Part shown: piece by piece, positions 26,536 to 34,955 of the stretch
Layout of the letters: every line of letters starts with the position of its first letter
How positions within the stretch are numbered: the stretch's first letter is position 1
From: Slackia equolifaciens
GTDB taxonomy: Bacteria; Actinomycetota; Coriobacteriia; Coriobacteriales; Eggerthellaceae
Direction: 5' to 3'
Assembly (NCBI RefSeq): GCF_003725995.1
Contig: NZ_QIBX01000025.1
Coordinates: forward strand, 1 to 36,664
DNA: 36,664 bases
Translations under genes and position numbers: made by a program
Notes under the pieces: generated by a model
What the model was told of the DNA's origin: nothing
Database searches by the model: none
What the model saw: the letters and a program-made list of their open reading frames with translations, nothing else

Positions 26536-27438
26536 ATGAATATAGATCATCTGCGCTATTTCGATTGTCTGGCGCAAGTGCTTAACTACACGAAAGCCGC
26601 CGAGCGTCTTTTTATCACCCAACCGGCGCTCTCGAGCGCAATAAAGCGCATGGAAAAGGAGCTAGGGATCACGCTATTCGTTCGTGATCAGGGTTCTTCC
26701 CGCATCAGGCTTACCGAAGAGGGCGCCGTGCTTAGCCGCTATGTTGCCAAGGCCCTGAAAAGCTACGATGCCGGCGTGCGCCTGGCGCTTGAGGTGAAGG
26801 GCGAGCGCAACTCCACTCTTCGGGTTGGGATTCCTCACGCCATTCAGGGGCATTTGTGGTCGCGGGCAATGCAGGAGTTTCGCGCGAGCTGTGCGGTTGA
26901 GCCCGATATCATAATCAAACAAGGCTATTCGGTCAGTCTGATGGAGAGCCTTCGCAGCGGGGAGCTTGACGTCGCGTTCGCCTCGCGAACGGTGGGCAGC
27001 GATGATATGAACCACGTACTCCTGTGGTCGCAGCCGCTGGTGGCGGCGGTCAATTTGGAGAATCCTTTCGCGCGGCGCGCGACGGTATCGCTCGATGATT
27101 TATGCGGCAAGGAATTCATGACCTACAACCGAACCTCACCGGTTTATTGTCGCATCGAGGATGAGCTTGCAGGCGTTGACGTGCGCTTGAACTGTCGCTG
27201 CGACGACGAGATTACGATGGCATCCATCGTTGCCGCCGATCCCTCGACGATGGCGCTCATGTGCTATTCGTTCCTGCTCGAGGCATACCGAGGAATCGCG
27301 TTTCTGCCTGTGCTCGGCGTGTCTCAGGACTTCCATAAGATTTACTTGGTCAGCCGCCGCGAAGACCATCCTCGGGTGGTTTCTGATTTCATCGCCTTCA
27401 TGGCGCGGTATCGCTTTCCGATAACAATGGGCGGCTGA
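26536..27438 (+). CDS. LysR-family transcriptional regulator
   Basis: A 300-aa LysR-type regulator. Residues 1-60 are the winged HTH (LRYFDCLAQVLNYTKAAERL, TQPALSSAIKRMEKELG, LFVRDQGSSRIRLTEEG). Residues ~90-295 form the periplasmic-binding-like effector domain. The start at 26536 has GAGAGGGGCGG upstream. It points the same way as the Gfo/Idh/MocA gene, 233 bp before it, rather than divergently as many LysR genes do, so its target is not obvious. It converges with the P-type ATPase gene, whose stop is 72 bp away. Confidence 0.93.
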   Translation: MNIDHLRYFDCLAQVLNYTKAAERLFITQPALSSAIKRMEKELGITLFVRDQGSSRIRLTEEGAVLSRYVAKALKSYDAGVRLALEVKGERNSTLRVGIPHAIQGHLWSRAMQEFRASCAVEPDIIIKQGYSVSLMESLRSGELDVAFASRTVGSDDMNHVLLWSQPLVAAVNLENPFARRATVSLDDLCGKEFMTYNRTSPVYCRIEDELAGVDVRLNCRCDDEITMASIVAADPSTMALMCYSFLLEAYRGIAFLPVLGVSQDFHKIYLVSRREDHPRVVSDFIAFMARYRFPITMGG

Positions 27439-27509
27439 TGCCTGCGACTCTGCTCTGTGGCTTGAACCGCAGACATCGGCTGCTTTTTTACCCATGCGTT
27501 TGTCTCAGC

Positions 27510-29591
27510 TCATACGTAGCGTTTCGTGTTTGCCAGCGAAAGGCCTACCGTGCTCGCATTGTGCAAAAGCGAAGAAGCTTGAGGCGTTACGGCTCCGCCC
27601 ACGCCCAAGGCCAAAAGCGCGGAATTGATACCGATGACCTTGCGATACGAGTTCGCCATGCGTTGCTGCAATCCGCAGCTGAGGCGGCGCAGGTCGACGA
27701 GAGCATCCAGGCCGGTGTCGGATAGCACAACGTCTGCTACCTCCTTGGCGATGTCGGAGCCCTGACCCATTGCGATTCCGACATCGGCAAGCGAAAGGGC
27801 GGGGGAGTCGTTCACGCCGTCGCCTACCATGGCAATGCGGTGCCCCTGCGACTTGAGCATCTCAAGGTATGCGTATTTATCTTCTGGCAGAAGGTCGGCG
27901 TGCCATTCGTCGATGCCTGCTTCTTGCGCGATGCGCGAGGCGGTTTTCGCGGAGTCTCCGGTGAGCATGATGATATGTTTGAAACCAAGGCTTTTGAGCT
28001 GCGCAATCGCTTCTGCTGCTTTGGGCTTGATGGGGTCTTGGATGCCCAGGACGCCCACTACGCTTCCGTCTATCGCCAAATATAGCGGCGAGAGGCCAAA
28101 AAACTCCTCCTCTACGCGCGCCGATTGGAGCTCGTCAAACGTTGCTCGCTCATCCTCCAGCACGAAATGCTTTGACCCTATGACCACGCGCTTCCCATCG
28201 AGCGACGACGCTATGCCGTGCGCCACGATGTATTCCACCGCGGCGTGACGCTCGCGATGCCTGATGCCGCGTTCCTCTGCGGCATGCACAACGGCGCGCG
28301 CTACCGGGTGGGGGAAATGCTCCTCCAGGCATGCGGCAAGACGAAGCACCTCGCGGTTGGGCCAGGCGTCGTCCAGAGACTCGACGCGCATCAGCTTCGG
28401 CGTTGCCTGGGTGAGCGTACCCGTTTTGTCGAACACGATGGTGTCAGCGTTGGCGAACGTTTCGAAATGTCTCGCGCCTTTCACCATTATGCCCGCTTTT
28501 GCCGCGTTGCTCATTGCCGCCATCACAGCAATGGATCCGGTAAGCTTGAGCGCGCAGGAATAGTCCACCATGAGCGCTGCGGAGGCCTTCGATATATCGC
28601 GCGTGGCAAGCGCCATTGCCCCGGCGAGCAGGAAGTTCCAAGGAACGATGCGATCCGCCGCTCGCTCCATGCGCGTTTGCGCCTCCGATTTGAGCGAATC
28701 GGCCTGCTCGACAAGTGAAACGATGGAGCGCAGCTTGGTTTTGTCCGCGCCCTCGCGCACGCGAACCAGAATATCGCCGTCTTCCACGACGGTTCCGGCG
28801 AATACGTCATCGCCCTTCGTGCGCTCCACCGCCAGTGGCTCGCCGGTGAGCGTCGCCTGGTTCACCATGGCGCATCCCTGCTCGATCACGCCGTCTATGC
28901 ATATCGACATGCCGGTGCGCACGGCAATCAGATCGCCGGGCATGAGGCTTGCGGCGGGCACGCTTGTTTCGGAGTCGCCTTCTATCTTGCGTGCCGAATC
29001 GGGCACGCTGAGCAGCGATTCTATGAGCTCGTTTTCGGAGGAGGCGCGCGTGTAATCTTCGAGCGCCTCGCCCACGTTGAGCAGGAACATGGTTTGACTT
29101 GCGGTTTTGGGATCGCGTTTCAAGAAGGAGACCCCAATGGCTGCCGCGTCGAGCACGGGTACCGTAAGGCGTCCGCGACGCAGCTCACGCCATCCTGCCG
29201 CCAAAAACGGCCTGAATGCGTTTATGGCGAACAACGCGCGCACGGGCATGGGCAAAAGCCAGCGGCGCGCGAAGTAGGCGCCCACGATGCGGGCGAGCTG
29301 CATAAGGAGGGCGTGCGTGCGCGGGGCGAGCGCTACGGCGCATCCCTGCTGAGCTTTTTGGATGTCGGCGCGAGTGATGCGTCCAAGGTGGTCGAGCACG
29401 GCACCCCGTCCCGCCGCTCCCTCCGCGTATTCAACGGCCATCTGCCCTATGCGGCCGTACACCTGAACTCTGCGCACCTGCGGGCAGGAGCTCGTCACCT
29501 GGATTAGCGCGTCAAGCTGGGAATCGGGTACCGGTCCGGCAAGCTTGAGGCGCATGCGGCCGGGTATCTCATGGTGGATGGCGTAATGCAT
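27510..29591 (-). CDS. P1B-type heavy-metal-translocating ATPase
   Basis: A 693-aa P-type ATPase. Residues 1-75 resemble an HMA fold (HHEIPGRMRLKLAG) but without CxxC. Further on are TLTGE (actuator), DYSCALKL in the metal-site helix (Cys346, in place of CPC), the phosphorylation motif DKTGT (Asp388), HP in HFPHPVARAV, and GDGVNDSPAL. It exports or imports a transition metal; the SCA variant argues against a classical Cu+ CPC pump. The start at 29591 (MHYAIHHE) is chosen because AGGAA lies upstream and DUF6110 ends 14 nt before; in-frame codons upstream would overlap DUF6110. It forms an operon with DUF6110. Metal unknown (Mn, Zn or Fe plausible). Confidence 0.9.
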   Translation of the reverse strand: MHYAIHHEIPGRMRLKLAGPVPDSQLDALIQVTSSCPQVRRVQVYGRIGQMAVEYAEGAAGRGAVLDHLGRITRADIQKAQQGCAVALAPRTHALLMQLARIVGAYFARRWLLPMPVRALFAINAFRPFLAAGWRELRRGRLTVPVLDAAAIGVSFLKRDPKTASQTMFLLNVGEALEDYTRASSENELIESLLSVPDSARKIEGDSETSVPAASLMPGDLIAVRTGMSICIDGVIEQGCAMVNQATLTGEPLAVERTKGDDVFAGTVVEDGDILVRVREGADKTKLRSIVSLVEQADSLKSEAQTRMERAADRIVPWNFLLAGAMALATRDISKASAALMVDYSCALKLTGSIAVMAAMSNAAKAGIMVKGARHFETFANADTIVFDKTGTLTQATPKLMRVESLDDAWPNREVLRLAACLEEHFPHPVARAVVHAAEERGIRHRERHAAVEYIVAHGIASSLDGKRVVIGSKHFVLEDERATFDELQSARVEEEFFGLSPLYLAIDGSVVGVLGIQDPIKPKAAEAIAQLKSLGFKHIIMLTGDSAKTASRIAQEAGIDEWHADLLPEDKYAYLEMLKSQGHRIAMVGDGVNDSPALSLADVGIAMGQGSDIAKEVADVVLSDTGLDALVDLRRLSCGLQQRMANSYRKVIGINSALLALGVGGAVTPQASSLLHNASTVGLSLANTKRYV

Positions 29592-29604
29592 GTGCGGGCG
29601 ATTC

Positions 29605-29910
29605 CTAGTTGGCGGCTGTTTCGTTGGGCTTTTCGGGCGCATCGGCGGCTGCGCCTGCATCGCTGGCCATTTCGGCTTCTTCGCTCTGGTTCGCGGGTTT
29701 TGCGTTGAGGTAGGTCGCCTCTGCCACGATGTCGTCCATCTCGGCCTTCGCCTGCTCAACTATCTCTTCGTAGCTCTGCTTCACGCGCAATGCGCCCGCC
29801 ACGCCGTGCACGTAGCACTTTTTCGCCTGCTGGCTTGTAAGGGCCTTCACCCCAACGGTTCCCAAAAGAAATCCTGCGCCAACCAGCAGCGACCCCGTTT
29901 TCATGTTCAT
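29605..29910 (-). CDS. DUF6110 family protein
   Basis: A 101-aa protein with one N-terminal membrane segment (GSLLVGAGFLLGTVGVKALT) followed by SQQAKKCYVHGVAGALRVKQ, the conserved DUF6110 pattern. A helical acidic region and an Ala/Glu-rich tail complete it. It starts at 29910 with AAGGAGG upstream. In Firmicutes and Coriobacteria such genes commonly sit directly before a metal P-type ATPase, as here. Function unknown; an accessory or chaperone role for the pump is inference. Confidence 0.82.
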   Translation of the reverse strand: MNMKTGSLLVGAGFLLGTVGVKALTSQQAKKCYVHGVAGALRVKQSYEEIVEQAKAEMDDIVAEATYLNAKPANQSEEAEMASDAGAAADAPEKPNETAAN

Positions 29911-30268
29911 GGCGAGCCTCCTTGCTCTTGTGCGGCTTTGCCCATGCGGACAAAGCGTTTGCGGTGGGGGGAATGCGTGCTCTCAAAAAAGCGGGCTATG
30001 CGGTCGGACCGCTCGCGCAATGGTCGGAACGCTCGCGCAATGACTTGACCGAAGCGTACTCGCTTTTCTTGCGACCTGGCCGCAGGAAGCGTCTCACGCG
30101 TTCGCGAGGCTGCCCTTCCCGTGCCGGGCTTAATCGGCATGAAGCAAATTGTTCCCCATGACTAACAAAAAGTTAGAATAGTGTTACACTTCCTAGAAGT
30201 CAACCATGGCGAACTACGGAAGAGAAGAGCTTGCTTAGTGCTATTCGGGACAAAGAGAGGGCAACAGG
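29911..30268. promoter_or_regulatory. Divergent regulatory region of the metal locus
   Basis: A 358-bp gap between divergent transcripts. It holds a 20-bp tandem duplication (30002-30021 and 30022-30041, 19/20 identical, unit containing CGCTCGCGCAAT). It also holds an inverted repeat CTAAC-AAAAA-GTTAG (30162-30176) overlapping TAGAAT (30174-30179), a possible -10 for the rightward genes. The inverted repeat is a candidate metalloregulator operator. No gene is seen. Confidence 0.45.
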
Positions 30269-30349
30269 ATGAAGAGGCACAAGTTTTTTGGATGGGCGAT
30301 GCTGATTTGCGCTATTGCGGCGGTCTATACCGGTTACAAGCGGGCATAG
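30269..30349 (+). CDS. 26-aa membrane peptide
   Basis: The peptide starts MKRHKFFGWAMLICAIAAVY and ends TGYKRA: a basic N-terminus, one short hydrophobic helix and a basic end. AGAGAGG (30254-30260) lies 8 nt before the ATG. Its stop codon TAG starts the AGGGGGG ribosome-binding site of the next gene, so the two are coupled. Similar tiny peptides with an HK...TGHK pattern occur near metal ATPase/HMA genes in clostridia, from memory. It may modulate the pump or anchor the HMA protein. Confidence 0.6.
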   Translation: MKRHKFFGWAMLICAIAAVYTGYKRA

Positions 30350-30359
30350 GGGGGTCATC

Positions 30360-30758
30360 GTGGCCGAGATGGAGATGAATGCGCAAACCGTGGTGCTGCT
30401 GATTGTGGTGCTGGTGTTGTTTGCGTTCGCACTGCGGCGCGCCCGCGACGTGTTTGGAGGCAAGGCGGGCTGTCATGGCAGCGGCTCGAATTCCTCGAAG
30501 GCGCCGAAGCCGGTCGTTGTCGCCGATACCGACGAATCGCACTATCCCTACCGTCTCGAGCTTGTCGTGGGCGGCATGACGTGCGACCGTTGCAAAGCGG
30601 CGGTGGAGAATTCCGTTAATTCCATTCCCGGCATGTGGGCTCGCGTTGATCTGGGCGAGCGTCGCATTATGGTGCTCGGCAAGTCGCCCATTGAGCAGGC
30701 TGCCGTTGAAGATGCCGTTGAAGCGGCAGGCTATTACGTTGTGCGTCAGCCGGAATAG
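30360..30758 (+). CDS. Membrane-anchored HMA-domain protein
   Basis: A 132-aa protein. Residues ~9-25 are a transmembrane helix (VVLLIVVLVLFAFAL); a basic and Ser-rich linker follows. Residues ~65-130 are a heavy-metal-associated domain with GGMTCDRC (Cys75, Cys78). The GTG start at 30360 is chosen because AGGGGGG lies 5 nt upstream; ATGs at 30369 and 30375 are alternatives, and the earlier in-frame ATG/GTG at 30315 overlaps the peptide gene. It probably binds a soft metal such as Cu or Zn at the membrane face and passes it to, or senses it for, the divergent ATPase, which lacks a CxxC of its own. Its end overlaps the convergent Crp-like gene by 13 nt. Confidence 0.82.
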   Translation: MAEMEMNAQTVVLLIVVLVLFAFALRRARDVFGGKAGCHGSGSNSSKAPKPVVVADTDESHYPYRLELVVGGMTCDRCKAAVENSVNSIPGMWARVDLGERRIMVLGKSPIEQAAVEDAVEAAGYYVVRQPE

Positions 30759-31432
30759 GGGGAGGGCTCCAACGGGCTTTCTTTCAGCACAAAGTGACTG
30801 CGACGGGTGGCAATGATGCCTGCTTTTTGCATGCGCCCAAGCTCCGCCGAAAGGGCGCTGCGGTCTACGCCCAGGTAGTCGGCCAGCTCCTGCCGATTGA
30901 ATGGAATGTCGAACTCATGCGATTCGGCCTGCGCCGCTTGCGATGAAAGGTATGACAGCACTTTGCCGCGAATGGTTTTGGGCGAAGTGTGCAGCGCGCG
31001 CTGGGAGAGCCGAATGTTCTTGCGCGCAATGGCCTCGAGCAGATTGCGCAGCACACGCGCATGGTGCGCGCAGGCATTCGAACAGACGGTCGTCACTCTC
31101 TCAACGTCTACCAGCAGCACTTCGCAGTCCTGCGCCGCCACGGCATCAACCAGCATGGGAACGCCCGGCGCGCATGCATAGGCCTCGGCAAACACCTGGC
31201 CGACCTCCACGCGCGAAAGCACGGTGACGTTCCCCCATGCGTCTACGCTTTCGATGCGTACCGATCCGCTGAGCACCAGCCCCACATCGCGCGGCATGTC
31301 GCCCATATGCAGGATACGCTCCCCCTTAGCAAACGATCGCGTACGCGCATTCAGGCAGTGCAGCATGACGACAATCTCCTGTTCGCTAGTTCCTTTGAAA
31401 AGGGGCGTTTTGGCGAGCAGCGTATAATCCAT
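30746..31432 (-). CDS. Crp/Fnr-family regulator, HcpR-like
   Basis: A 228-aa regulator. A cyclic-nucleotide-binding-type sensor domain (LFKGTSEQEIVVML, GERILHMGDMPRDVGLVLSG) spans ~1-120. A C-terminal Crp-type HTH (FNRQELADYLGVDRSALSAEL) follows at ~170-200. It has no N-terminal Fe-S cysteine cluster of classical Fnr. It is divergent from hcp, as HcpR regulators are; HcpR responds to NO through heme. The start at 31432 is chosen because GGAGG lies 6 nt upstream; an ATG four codons earlier would itself contain that site. A perfect palindrome just upstream is the likely operator. Confidence 0.85.
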   Translation of the reverse strand: MDYTLLAKTPLFKGTSEQEIVVMLHCLNARTRSFAKGERILHMGDMPRDVGLVLSGSVRIESVDAWGNVTVLSRVEVGQVFAEAYACAPGVPMLVDAVAAQDCEVLLVDVERVTTVCSNACAHHARVLRNLLEAIARKNIRLSQRALHTSPKTIRGKVLSYLSSQAAQAESHEFDIPFNRQELADYLGVDRSALSAELGRMQKAGIIATRRSHFVLKESPLEPSPYSG

Positions 31433-31446
31433 GAATTCCTCCATAT

Positions 31447-31460
31447 GTTGTAATTACAAC
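31447..31460. promoter_or_regulatory. HcpR/Fnr-type operator palindrome
   Basis: A perfect 14-bp palindrome, GTTGTAATTACAAC, in the divergent gap. Its centre (31453.5) is about 41.5 bp before a predicted hcp start near 31495 with -10 TACTGT (31483-31488), the class II activator position. It lies 15 bp before the regulator start, consistent with autorepression. HcpR sites are TTGTAA/TTACAA-like. Confidence 0.75.
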
Positions 31461-31524
31461 AGAATATATGGTAGCGCGCCCATACTGTATCGGCAATTGG
31501 AAATGCGACGCTAAGGGGGACCAT

Positions 31525-33111
31525 ATGACCCAGCAAAACATGTTCTGCTTCCAGTGCGAGCAAACCGCCGGCTGCACGGGCTGCACGGGTGCGGCGGGCG
31601 TATGCGGCAAGCGAGCCGAAGACGCTCGTGCGCAGGATGCGATCACTGGAGCGCTGATTGGATTGGCGCGTACCGTTCAGGCGGGCGCAGAGCCAAGCGC
31701 TGCCACCGATGAACTTATGATGGACGCCATGTTCACCTGCGTGACCAACGTGTCTTTTTCCAGCGAGGGTGACGAGGCGATGGCGCGACGCGTGCGTGAG
31801 GAAAATGCTCGCATCGCCGCAGCGGCGGGTATCGGTGCATGCGCGGATTTTGATATGGATGCGGTCTGGAATGCCGACGAGGACATGCGCTCCCTCAAAT
31901 CGCTCGTGCTGTTCGGCCTGCGCGGCATGGCTGCCTACGCCCACCATGCACATGTGCTCGGGTACGACGACCCTGCTGTAACCGGGTTTTTCTACGAGGG
32001 CCTGGCGGCGCTTGCCACCGATCCGAGCGTGGATGACGCCGTAGCGTTGGCGCTCAAGGTGGGCGAGGTGAACCTGGCGTGCATGGCGCTGCTCGATCGC
32101 GCCAACACCGAATCGCTCGGCACCCCGGCACCCGCCGACGTGACCATGAAGGTGGAGGCGGGTCCGTTCATCATCGTCACCGGCCACGATCTGCGCGACC
32201 TCAAGCTGTTGCTCGAGCAAACCGAGGGGCGTGGCGTGAACGTGTATACCCATGGCGAGATGCTTCCCGCGCATGCTTACCCCGAGCTGCGCAAGTATGC
32301 TCATCTCAAGGGCAACTTCGGCACTGCGTGGCAGAACCAGCGCGCCGAATTCGACGGGGTGCCTGCGCCGATTCTTTTCACCACGAACTGCCTCATGCCG
32401 CCGCGTGCGTCCTATGCCGATCGCGTGTTTACCGCAGGCGTGGTAAATTTCCCGGATGCGCCCCATATCGGCGACGACAAGGATTTCAGCTCAGTGATCG
32501 AAAAGGCCATTGAGCTGGGAGGGTATGCGGAGGACCGCGAGTTTGCCGGCATCAATGGTGGCACGAGCATGACCACCGGATTCGGCCATGCGACGGTGCT
32601 TGGCTTGGCCGACACCGTGGTAGACGCCGTGAAGTCGGGCGATGTGCGCCATTTATTCCTAGTGGGCGGATGCGACGGCGCACGCGCCGGTCGCAATTAC
32701 TACACCGATTTCGTGAAGCAGACGCCCAGCGATACCGTGGTTCTCACCTTGGCCTGCGGCAAGTTCCGCTTCAACGATCTTGATCTGGGGTCAATCGGCG
32801 GCATTCCGCGCCTGCTCGACGTGGGGCAGTGCAACGATGCCTATGGCGCGGTGAAAATCGCGCTCGCGCTGGCGGAGGCGTTCGATTGCGGCGTGAACGA
32901 CCTGCCGCTCACGCTGGTGCTCTCGTGGTACGAGCAGAAGGCGGTGTGCATCCTGCTCACGTTGCTCCATCTGGGCATCAAGGGCATCTACCTGGGGCCG
33001 ACGCTGCCTGCGTTCGTGTCGCCCAATGTGCTTAACGTGCTGGTTGATGCGTTTGATCTGCGCCCCATTTCCGGCGACGCAAAAGCCGACATGGCACAGA
33101 TGTTGGGATAG
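31525..33111 (+). CDS. hcp: Hybrid cluster protein (hydroxylamine reductase / NO-detoxifying)
   Basis: A 528-aa Hcp. The N-terminal cluster ligands are Cys8, Cys11, Cys20 and Cys27 (CFQC ... GCTGCTGAAGVCGK), the class I spacing of strict anaerobes; an extra Cys17 lies between. Later hybrid-cluster residues include TTNCLMPP, GGCDGARAGRNYY and ACGKFRFN. It contains a [4Fe-4S] and a hybrid 4Fe-2O-2S cluster. It reduces hydroxylamine in vitro and protects against NO. The ATG at 31525 follows AAGGGGGA; an in-frame ATG at 31468 lacks one and would add 19 residues including the promoter. No hcr reductase gene is adjacent. A strong terminator follows. Confidence 0.96.
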   Translation: MTQQNMFCFQCEQTAGCTGCTGAAGVCGKRAEDARAQDAITGALIGLARTVQAGAEPSAATDELMMDAMFTCVTNVSFSSEGDEAMARRVREENARIAAAAGIGACADFDMDAVWNADEDMRSLKSLVLFGLRGMAAYAHHAHVLGYDDPAVTGFFYEGLAALATDPSVDDAVALALKVGEVNLACMALLDRANTESLGTPAPADVTMKVEAGPFIIVTGHDLRDLKLLLEQTEGRGVNVYTHGEMLPAHAYPELRKYAHLKGNFGTAWQNQRAEFDGVPAPILFTTNCLMPPRASYADRVFTAGVVNFPDAPHIGDDKDFSSVIEKAIELGGYAEDREFAGINGGTSMTTGFGHATVLGLADTVVDAVKSGDVRHLFLVGGCDGARAGRNYYTDFVKQTPSDTVVLTLACGKFRFNDLDLGSIGGIPRLLDVGQCNDAYGAVKIALALAEAFDCGVNDLPLTLVLSWYEQKAVCILLTLLHLGIKGIYLGPTLPAFVSPNVLNVLVDAFDLRPISGDAKADMAQMLG

Positions 33112-33114
33112 TGC

Positions 33115-33137
33115 GCAAGCCCGCAAGCCCGCAAGCC
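33115..33137. repeat. Short tandem repeat after hcp
   Basis: Three copies of an 8-bp unit (GCAAGCCC, last copy GCAAGCCT) directly after the hcp stop. Probably slippage; no function is evident. Confidence 0.6.
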
Positions 33138-33146
33138 TGTCGCCTT

Positions 33147-33182
33147 GAGGCGCCGTAGGGAAAGCTCTGCGGCGCCTCTTTT
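33147..33182 (+). terminator. Intrinsic terminator of hcp
   Basis: A 14-bp stem (33147-33160 with 33165-33178, two G-U pairs), an AAAG tetraloop and TTTT. It lies 36 nt after hcp. Confidence 0.85.
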
Positions 33183-33317
33183 CAGTTGCGGCCTTCGCGC
33201 CTGCCCCTTGCCGCCCCCCACGAGCCCTTTAGTTTGGGCGATTTCGCAAGTCTTTCTGCTTTTTATGCCCGAGCTGCATCCCACTGCTTGTTGATCGCTG
33301 CGCGGCCGTCGCGGGGC

Positions 33318-34529
33318 CTATTCCTTTTCAAGCCATTTCACGGGACGCGTTTCAGCGGCCTTGTACATGAGCTGCGCGACCAGCGGCATGATGAGCATGG
33401 TAAGCGCGCCGGCCGACACGAACACCGATGCCGTGGATGCGTCCATGGCGCCGCCATTTACGGCAACGCTGGTCACTGCAACGATGAGCGGCAGCGCTGT
33501 GGTGCAGTACACGGCTACGGCGGCGTGGTTGCGCGCTCCCAGGGCGGCCACTTCGGGGTCCTTGTCGCGCGCCATCGAGATGAAGATCGGCATTGCGCGA
33601 ATGAGCACGAGCATGGCGATGAAACCAACGAGCAGCGCCGGCTGAGCCGCAACGGCGGTAAGATCGATTCTCGCGCCTGACACCACGAAAAACAGCGGGA
33701 TGAGGAACCCGTATCCAATGGAATTGAGCTTCTTCTCAAGGACCTCGTCGTCTTTGGGGATGATGTAGCGCAGGATGAAGCCGGCTGCGAATGCGCCCAG
33801 CACAATGTCAAGGTCGAAGAGCGACGATACCGCCACCAGCACAATGAGCAGCAGCATGGTAAGGCGCACGAAGGTTTGAGAGGTGGTGTCGCGTCCGGCG
33901 AAGAGGATGTCGCGAATGGGGCCTTCCTTGCGAGCGGTGCGGTGACCAAAGCGCGCCACCAGCACGGCGACCACGATAAATGCCGCCAAGATGGCAACGG
34001 TCAGCCAGGTGGCGCGCGTGGAAAGCAACAGCGCCATGGCAATCACCGGGCCGAGCTCGCCCCATGTTCCGTAGGAGAGGATGGAGCTTCCCATGCGCGT
34101 TCCCATGAGCCCACGCTCTTTGAGAATGGGCATGAGCGCGCCTATGGCGGTGGTGGTGAGCGCGATGGTGACCGCCAGGCCGTCAAGGCCGTTTGCCGAG
34201 ATGCCAGTGAATGCATGGACTGCCACAAACGCGAGCGCCAATGTGATTCCCCAGGTGGCAAGGCCACGCTTGCCTTCGCGTCCCGTAATGGTTTTGGGGT
34301 TTATCTCATAGCCCGCCAGCAGGAAGAGCATCGCACAGCCAAGGTCGGAAAGCAGAGAGACGCTCTCGTCCAGCCAGATGACGTTGACCATATGCGGCCC
34401 TAGTACGGCACCGCCCGCCAGCAAAAGGACGGTTTCCGGTACGGGCTTTTTGGGAATGAGATTGGCGATAAACGGCGCCACCGCGGCGATGAGTCCGATG
34501 ATGGCGAGCGATATGAAGTCGTGGGTCAT
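33318..34529 (-). CDS. CPA2-type monovalent cation:proton antiporter
   Basis: A 403-aa polytopic membrane protein of the Na+/H+ exchanger superfamily (Kef-type, without the C-terminal TrkA/KTN domain). VLLLAGGAVLGPHMV, LGCAMLFLLAGYEINP, a TTTAIGALMPIL segment and DIVLGAFAAGFILR are family patterns; LFFVVSGARIDL matches the conserved FFV.G segment. It exchanges Na+ or K+ for protons across the cytoplasmic membrane. The start at 34529 has GAAAGG upstream. TATAGT on the minus strand (34641-34646) may be its -10, giving a ~105-nt leader. It stands alone, convergent with hcp. Confidence 0.88.
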   Translation of the reverse strand: MTHDFISLAIIGLIAAVAPFIANLIPKKPVPETVLLLAGGAVLGPHMVNVIWLDESVSLLSDLGCAMLFLLAGYEINPKTITGREGKRGLATWGITLALAFVAVHAFTGISANGLDGLAVTIALTTTAIGALMPILKERGLMGTRMGSSILSYGTWGELGPVIAMALLLSTRATWLTVAILAAFIVVAVLVARFGHRTARKEGPIRDILFAGRDTTSQTFVRLTMLLLIVLVAVSSLFDLDIVLGAFAAGFILRYIIPKDDEVLEKKLNSIGYGFLIPLFFVVSGARIDLTAVAAQPALLVGFIAMLVLIRAMPIFISMARDKDPEVAALGARNHAAVAVYCTTALPLIVAVTSVAVNGGAMDASTASVFVSAGALTMLIMPLVAQLMYKAAETRPVKWLEKE

Positions 34530-34872
34530 GGGGAACCTTTCAGAGGTAAGGCGCCGAACTGTATTCCTGAATTGCCCTCGCGCTTAAATATGCGCTGCGG
34601 CTCAAGCCGGAAGCGAAGGTCGGCAAAAGGACGACCTCATACTATAGCGCGTTCGATATATGCGGATGGGTCAAGACTCCTATTTGTATTCAAAAAGAAG
34701 TTGAGGAATTGAAGCGGCGGATATCGCTGGCGGAGCTTATGAGAACAATGCTCACCACTATCGCCTGCTAAATGATTCATGAGATGAGAACTGGCGTCGG
34801 CCAAGATGAACGTGACCAAGCGCCTCCCGGAGATGGCCGTCTTTTCGAAGTCCCCCAAAGTAATTGTCGATC
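34530..34872. other. Gap between the antiporter and aminopeptidase genes
   Basis: About 340 bp without a convincing gene. It holds the candidate antiporter -10 (34641-34646, minus strand). A short open frame (ending TAA at ~34770) reads EVEELKRRISLAELMR in a plausible helical way and may be a gene remnant, but no start or ribosome-binding site supports it. Confidence 0.35.
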
Positions 34873-34901
34873 AAAAAAAGCGGAATCCTTGCGGGTTCCG
34901 C
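34873..34901 (-). terminator. Intrinsic terminator of the M18 aminopeptidase gene
   Basis: A 9-bp stem GCGGAACCC / GGATTCCGC (one wobble, 34880-34888 with 34893-34901), a 4-nt loop, then seven T on the minus strand (34873-34879). It lies 54 nt after the gene. Confidence 0.85.
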
Positions 34902-34955
34902 CCTGTTGTGTTTGGATGCGCACTTATGGCAACCTAAATTACCTTCGTCTGGACG

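Noticed and set aside
34781-34935. A 43-codon plus-strand ORF (MNVTKRLPEMAVF...) over the aminopeptidase terminator
   Set aside because: It runs through the minus-strand terminator hairpin, lacks a ribosome-binding site and resembles nothing known.
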